Below, piece after piece: positions 62,477-64,000 of a stretch of DNA of 64,000 nucleotides. The position numbers and the translations under genes are program-made. Below the pieces are notes generated by a model, which saw only the letters and a program-made list of their open reading frames with translations, was not told the DNA's origin and did no database searches. The DNA comes from Bacillota bacterium (GTDB lineage Bacteria > Bacillota > Clostridia > Acetivibrionales > Acetivibrionaceae), in the NCBI GenBank assembly GCA_023421115.1, contig JAEZUI010000158.1, forward strand, positions 1 to 64,000, given 5' to 3'. Within the stretch, counting starts at the first letter, position 1; each line of letters starts with the position of its first letter.

Positions 62477-63535
62477 TCACTGTGAGACACTCTTGAAAAT
62501 TTTACTGTTTTGTATAAATGCTATTCTTACTGCTTTATATCTTAAAAATGAGATCACGAAAGCTATTGAAAAAGAGATCATTACAATAAAAATTGAATAA
62601 AACATTATTTGCTGCTGGGATTTAAATATATTTTTCATCACAAAAATATAAACCAATTTGTCGCTTATATATGAGCACAAATATATATCAAGAGACAGCA
62701 CCGATATAGTACCTAGCAATCCACTTATGCGTTTATTCTCAATTTCAATATCACAAAAAATTAGAAAAAACAACATCGACTCTGCAACAATAAGTATTGA
62801 ACCGTAATCACCAATTACATTTACAAATATCTTGTTCGAAGAATAAAATACCGTTAAGATGGTTTGAAGCATAATAACAAAACCAAGCGATATAGATACA
62901 AACACTTTGTTGACCTTTATCGGATATTTCTTTATAAAGGCACCAATAAAATAATAAGTAATAGGATAAATTTTAGTCCACCAGTCTGAGAAAGATAGCG
63001 CTTTAAATACCGACGTCTGGGTTGATAAAGAATTAAAAAATACCGGAAATCCTGTAAGAAGAACCAAAATAAACAGGAATATTTTATAATCCTTAGCATT
63101 ATTTAGACCCTTGTGTATCATGTTTAAAAACGGAGTCAAAAGAAACAGTCCGATATACATGTTGATATACCATGAATACTTGTCTGCATCAAAAATCAGT
63201 ATAGCTTTAACCCAGGACAAAATGCTTTTGTCTTCGTTAAGATATGTTATTCTCATAATGATAGACAATATGGAATAAAACAGATAGACCCCTAGAATAG
63301 GTATTAGCTTTTTAAAATATTTGCTTTCAGGCTTCTTTTCAGTCTGCAAATATCCCGTAAGCATTATAAATAAAGGTACACACATTGTAAACATCCATTT
63401 TAACGCAACTTGCACCATCATATTTTTGCCAGCTACGGGTACCCTATAAAAATCTGTATGATAAAAAAAATGTACTCCTACCACAAATAGAATCGCAAAG
63501 GTTCTAAGCAAGTCTAAGCCCGTTTTTCTTTTCAT
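62477..63535 (-). CDS. Acyltransferase-3 family membrane protein
   Basis: A 352-residue polytopic protein with about ten helices. The start MKRKTGLDLLRTFAILFVVGVHFFYH has the conserved Arg and His of the OafA/WecH-type acyltransferase-3 family, in helix 1. It probably O-acylates a cell-surface polysaccharide or glycolipid; the acceptor is not deducible. It is a single gene, convergent with the esterase and divergent from the truncated gene at 63784. The 248-bp divergent intergenic region shows no further gene. Confidence 0.88.
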   Translation of the reverse strand: MKRKTGLDLLRTFAILFVVGVHFFYHTDFYRVPVAGKNMMVQVALKWMFTMCVPLFIMLTGYLQTEKKPESKYFKKLIPILGVYLFYSILSIIMRITYLNEDKSILSWVKAILIFDADKYSWYINMYIGLFLLTPFLNMIHKGLNNAKDYKIFLFILVLLTGFPVFFNSLSTQTSVFKALSFSDWWTKIYPITYYFIGAFIKKYPIKVNKVFVSISLGFVIMLQTILTVFYSSNKIFVNVIGDYGSILIVAESMLFFLIFCDIEIENKRISGLLGTISVLSLDIYLCSYISDKLVYIFVMKNIFKSQQQIMFYSIFIVMISFSIAFVISFLRYKAVRIAFIQNSKIFKSVSQ

Positions 63536-63783
63536 GTATATTAACCCCCACCCCTAAATTTCGAATACACTCCATCACATAAGTTGCAATTAAAATAACA
63601 TAATTAGATATTATATTTTACTGCGGATTTTTTTGCAACAAATTAGCACAGAACATATTGCAAAAAGTAAAAAAAGTCTGTAATATTATGAATACACTAT
63701 ATTTTAGCATAAGTTTTAATATTTAGTAAAATCCATTAGCTGTCAACACCAACCTGTGCTAAGAAAAAAAGGGAGCATTTAAA

Positions 63784-64000
63784 ATGGACAAAAATAAAAA
63801 AAAAAGCATAACAATGATCGTTATACTTGCTTCATTAGTTGCGATATGGTATATGTATTTAGATTTTTCAAATTTATTCGGATTTATTGAAAACACCTTT
63901 CCAAGCTCTATAATTAAGCGTATCGATGTTTTTCTGATAACCATAATAGTAGCTATTGCAGGTAAGGATTCCTTAAGCAAAAAAGACTCCGTACTTTTAA
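63784..64000 (+). CDS. Membrane protein, 3' end beyond the window
   Basis: A frame that starts at ATG 63784 (RBS AAAGGGAG 8 bp upstream) and remains open to the window end. The visible 72 residues contain a basic start (MDKNKKKS), a membrane helix (~9-27) and a second hydrophobic stretch (~46-60). No family can be named from this fragment. A 73-codon minus-strand frame overlaps it and is a shadow. Confidence 0.65.
   Translation, partial: MDKNKKKSITMIVILASLVAIWYMYLDFSNLFGFIENTFPSSIIKRIDVFLITIIVAIAGKDSLSKKDSVLL

Noticed and set aside
63759..63980. 73-codon minus-strand frame at the right end
   Set aside because: It is the shadow of the plus-strand membrane gene starting at 63784, which has a clear ribosome site.

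Overview
The base composition is AT-rich and ribosome binding sites are AGGAGG-like. With S-layer homology (SLH) proteins, copper-amine-oxidase-type stalk domains, a LytTR regulator and WXG100 proteins, this points to a Gram-positive member of the class Clostridia; a relative of the Acetivibrio/Ruminiclostridium group is my inference. No rRNA, tRNA, CRISPR array or intact insertion sequence was seen. Every gene from 157 to about 57.4 kb lies on the minus strand, so the layout below is given in transcription order, from high to low coordinates.

Region 1 (57.3-46.8 kb) is a divergent Tad/Flp-like apparatus: a CpaB-like protein, two ParA-like proteins, a CpaF/TadA-type ATPase, a fused TadB/TadC-like membrane protein, and five small proteins with one N-terminal membrane helix. 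It is followed directly by a pair of WXG100 proteins with their own promoter. Region 2 (46.7-33 kb) encodes surface and exported proteins: an SLH protein, two stalk-domain proteins, a large unknown secreted protein, a five-part cell-wall hydrolase without a signal peptide, an RCC1-repeat lipoprotein, and a small frameshifted gene. Region 3 (32.4-23.2 kb) is a type VII secretion (T7SS) locus: a ParA-like membrane protein, an EssC-type ATPase with FHA domains, a LytTR regulator, an unknown protein, a YukD-like ubiquitin fold, a WXG100 protein and a candidate substrate. An SLH protein follows.

Region 4 (20.1-15.3 kb) is an FHA-ABC transporter, a small membrane protein, and a Ser/Thr kinase with an extracellular beta-propeller. 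Region 5 (15.1-0.2 kb) is a second, more canonical Tad operon (TadZ, TadA, TadB, TadC, Flp pilin, TadE, giant TadG-like protein, TadE, prepilin peptidase). It ends in a WG-repeat protein, an FHA protein and a PP2C phosphatase. Kinase, phosphatase and FHA readers therefore bracket the Tad operon, and the EssC protein also carries FHA domains, which suggests phospho-signalling across pilus, transporter and secretion system.

The strongest new signal is regulatory. Three transcripts that encode WXG100 proteins or the signal-less hydrolase share one promoter architecture: 9-bp direct repeats with a 12-bp spacer, then 8 bp, a -35 box, 17 bp and a TATAAT -10 box. This is the layout of LytTR-activated promoters. 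The only LytTR regulator in the window sits in the T7SS operon, has Glu in place of the phospho-accepting Asp, and has no histidine kinase nearby. The signal-less hydrolase has a WXG/LXG-like helical N-terminus with a YxxxE motif and is probably a T7SS substrate. The right end (57.9-64 kb) is ordinary: a zinc-ribbon protein, a TPM-domain protein, a carboxylesterase, an acyltransferase and a truncated membrane gene.
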